Part shown: positions 62,005 to 64,000 of the stretch, piece by piece
Position numbering within the stretch: position 1 is the first letter of the stretch
How the letters are laid out: each line of letters starts with the position of its first letter
NCBI GenBank assembly: GCA_027605045.1
Contig: JAQFWX010000007.1
Coordinates: 620,001-684,000 of the forward strand
DNA length: 64,000 nucleotides
Direction of reading: 5' to 3'
Source: Phallus indusiatus
Lineage: Eukaryota; Basidiomycota; Agaricomycetes; Phallales; Phallaceae
Position numbers and translations under genes: made by a program
Notes under the pieces: generated by a model
Database searches by the model: none
What the model was told of the DNA's origin: nothing
Seen by the model: only the letters and a program-made list of their open reading frames with translations

Positions 62005-62334
62005 TCATCCCGGTCCATTCTTACACCTAGGTTTGAACTGATATCCAGAATCAATTGTTTCCGTTAAACTAACTCGATGCACTGGCACTCCCGCTCGTAG
62101 TACCTGGCGCACTTCATGAATTTTCTCCTTCGTTAGGTATGATTGAGTTGTGTGGGCAATATTACCTTCCATAAGCTTGATATTCTGTGTCGAAATCGTA
62201 CTATCTAGAAGCTCGCTGGTAACGACAGAAACAAAAAAAAAACAGTAAAGGATGTAGTCCTCAGAGGAAAAGCCGATTTCTTACGTCTTTTTGTCTCCCT
62301 GGGGAAATAATTCCCAATTCGGAAGGAAGTTCAT
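62005..62334 (-). CDS. Small two-exon protein of 86 residues, unknown
   Basis: Exons 62334-62285 and 62215-62005 are joined by a GTAAG..CCAG intron. The product starts MNFLPNWELFPQGDKK, continues with a probable helix (ELLDSTISTQNIKLMEGNIAHTTQSYL, split here only by wording) and ends in a Lys/Cys-containing CKNGPG. Codon pattern, a clean intron and a complete frame support a real gene, but no family is recognised. It is shorter per exon than a simple ORF scan would report. It points the same way as the esterase gene, with its stop about 525 bp upstream of it. Confidence 0.55.
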
Positions 62335-62440
62335 TCTGTTCTCGCAAAGTTATGTAATTCATGCAAGTTAGTTGCTCTTGTTGAAACAGGGACATTTGTC
62401 TGATACACGAGGAAGAGTGATCACGACATTCTTATGCTAA

Positions 62441-62794
62441 ATGGGAATCTGGGGCGAACGAGAACGGTTACGCGGTGAATTGAAGAGTGTGGCAGAACGT
62501 CTGCATCGTTCAGAGAAATATTTACGAGGTTGTGAACAGCGTCCGAGGGAGAATGTGACGTTCTCTTCTAGCATCTTGGGGTTCGGGAGCCTGAGTGCCT
62601 CGCGGAGTCATCACGATACAGTTCTGAACGAGGTGTATTTAACGTTTCAATTGCGGGTGGATGTTATTAAGCGAGCTCTTCGCCCTCCGCTAATCACTTT
62701 TCGATTTTCATGCTTTGTCGAATATTGTGCGTCGGACGTTGCTGTCGGAACAGTTGAAGTTGACGTTGAGATGTTGACAGGCTCAGGCTGTTGA
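62441..62794 (+). CDS. Possible short coding region, unknown
   Basis: An open frame of 117 codons starts MGIWGERERLRGELKSVAER, a charged, helix-prone stretch, and becomes Ser-rich (FSSSILGFGSLSAS). It starts about 105 bp from the divergent small gene. There is no family match and no clear introns. It could equally be a chance frame. Confidence 0.25.
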   Translation: MGIWGERERLRGELKSVAERLHRSEKYLRGCEQRPRENVTFSSSILGFGSLSASRSHHDTVLNEVYLTFQLRVDVIKRALRPPLITFRFSCFVEYCASDVAVGTVEVDVEMLTGSGC

Positions 62795-63592
62795 GACTGT
62801 GACATGCATTACGAAAGGTTGTCAGTTTCAATCCGTCACAGCGACGGCATCACTGTTCCGACGTTTGACAATAAACTTTTGGCATTCACAAGGCATTTAT
62901 TGAAATATCTTGGAAATATCGCGTCTCCCCAGTTTTCCTTCTTCAGCCGCAGGCTCATGCTGAACCGTTAACCAGCCTTGACATTTGCTTCAACGTCCGA
63001 CGTCGTTTGTATAGAGAGGTTTGGATCTCCGATTGTGAATTTAATTGTTCAGCTGAGGAATCGCAAATAACGACGCTTCCGAGATATATCAATCTTCAGA
63101 GGACTCTGGCAAAACCAGAATTATGATTTACAGAATAACTTAGGAAGACTGAGAACTCCGTACCCTTAGCCTTATGGAGCAACGTCAGCCATAAGCTCAT
63201 CAAGAAGATTCTATCTGAATAAGCCTACCATTCTGGAACATACTCGTCGGCTCATTAAAATAAACAAGAAACGTAAACCTTTGTCGAGTGTTTCCCGATG
63301 CTGTTCTTCAGAATTTGCCATAAACTTAAACTTGTGCTAGGTCGGTCGTCGCTTCTGATCTGAAGGCGTTCTCGTAAATGCTGGTATCCAAGGTACGCTT
63401 GTATCTCAAAAGGAACGGAGGAACAGAGGAACGGAGAGCGTCACGCCGATGACGAGATCGGGCAAGTTGTTGTTTTCGATAGCGTCGAGAAAACCACCTT
63501 CATCTGATCCACCTTCGTCTCTGAACCTATTAGTATGCCGAGTTCGGTTTGAGCTAATAGCGTTGAAGTGAAGATGATCGGATGGGATGATG
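62795..63592. other. Region without a recognisable gene
   Basis: No open frame, repeat or RNA gene that I can support on either strand. Confidence 0.5.
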
Positions 63593-64000
63593 CTAAGGCC
63601 TTTGGAACGGGCACATGAGTGTTAGAAGCGAGGTAGGGAATGTAGCCGTCGGGGACGGTTGAGATGTTGACATCGCATCTACAGGATCAGGCAATGCAGG
63701 AAACTCTGTCGTAGGCCTTGGACGGAGTGTAACGGACCCAGCTTCATTGTTGACTAACAGGCTTCTTCGTCTCGCCGCAGACCTCGCCCGTTCCCCCTTC
63801 CTGATCTCGTCCTCTAGTAGCATCGCGCCCTCTTTACTCAAACTCTCCTCCCACATCGACGCACGATCCCGTTCTTTCTTCAACGCATCTTGAGACCACT
63901 GTTCCCGCTTCTTTGTCATCCGGACGTAATCATTGGCAATTCGCTGAGCTTGCAGGTAGCGTGATTCTTTGAGCGCGAATTCTGCGGGTAATGAAATCCG
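63593..64000 (-). CDS. C-terminal part of a charged coiled-coil protein (enters from the right edge)
   Basis: The minus-strand frame is open from the window edge (RISLPAEFALKESRYLQAQ at the start) to a stop near 63593. The first 80 or so residues are a highly charged helix (KREQWSQDALKKERDRASMW, then EDEIRKGERARSAARRR). A Pro/Thr/Ser-rich tail follows. No family is recognised. The last stretch could contain an unrecognised intron, so the C-terminus is uncertain. Confidence 0.6.
   Translation of the reverse strand, partial: RISLPAEFALKESRYLQAQRIANDYVRMTKKREQWSQDALKKERDRASMWEESLSKEGAMLLEDEIRKGERARSAARRRSLLVNNEAGSVTLRPRPTTEFPALPDPVDAMSTSQPSPTATFPTSLLTLMCPFQRP

Overview
The window is nuclear DNA of a basidiomycete fungus, most likely an Agaricomycete. 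The evidence is the dense short introns (about 45-70 nt, GT..AG), a single-polypeptide ATP-citrate lyase, two large families of DUF6533-type seven-helix membrane proteins, and Agaricomycete-type transposons. All gene models were spliced by eye, using reading-frame continuity and comparison between paralogs in the window.

Layout. 1-6.6 kb: two tandem copies of a module in which a minus-strand DUF6533-like gene diverges from a plus-strand small heat-shock protein (HSP20) gene; both HSP20 promoters keep the same heat-shock elements and TATA box. 6.8-30.0 kb: a tandem array of a second DUF6533 subfamily (starts at 7557, 9871, 12052, 22323, 28661). Relics of the 5' end of the eIF3g gene are embedded in it, and the intact eIF3g gene closes it. 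Two array members are broken by transposons. A 7.9-kb inverted-repeat DNA element (13394-21325) sits in the last exon of the 12052 gene and carries a large Ulp1-like protease gene plus a small acidic-protein gene. A 5'-truncated LINE (23392-27291), itself hit by a probable solo LTR, sits in exon 8 of the 22323 gene. 30.2-44.8 kb: conserved housekeeping genes, namely eIF3g (TIF35), ATP-citrate lyase, a 23-exon ABCC transporter (minus) and a UMP-CMP-kinase-like gene. 45.7-58.5 kb: five more tandem DUF6533-like genes, four intact and one broken. 58.9-64 kb: a secreted type-B carboxylesterase, a small two-exon gene the ORF list misses, and the edge of a coiled-coil gene.

What ties it together. 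The twelve DUF6533-like copies share one ten-exon architecture with nearly fixed exon lengths (about 103/53/17/66/128/196/155/64-79/28/66-156), including a 17-nt micro-exon. This shows that the two subfamilies share one ancestor and makes lesions easy to see. Duplication, hitch-hiking gene fragments, a probable heat-shock module and nested mobile elements make this an actively reshaped receptor-like gene cluster beside stable housekeeping genes. The most unusual item is the 7.9-kb element: its reconstructed protein of about 1175 residues has an AT-hook-like N-terminus and two Ulp1-like Gln/Cys blocks, and a 405-bp insertion interrupts its first exon.
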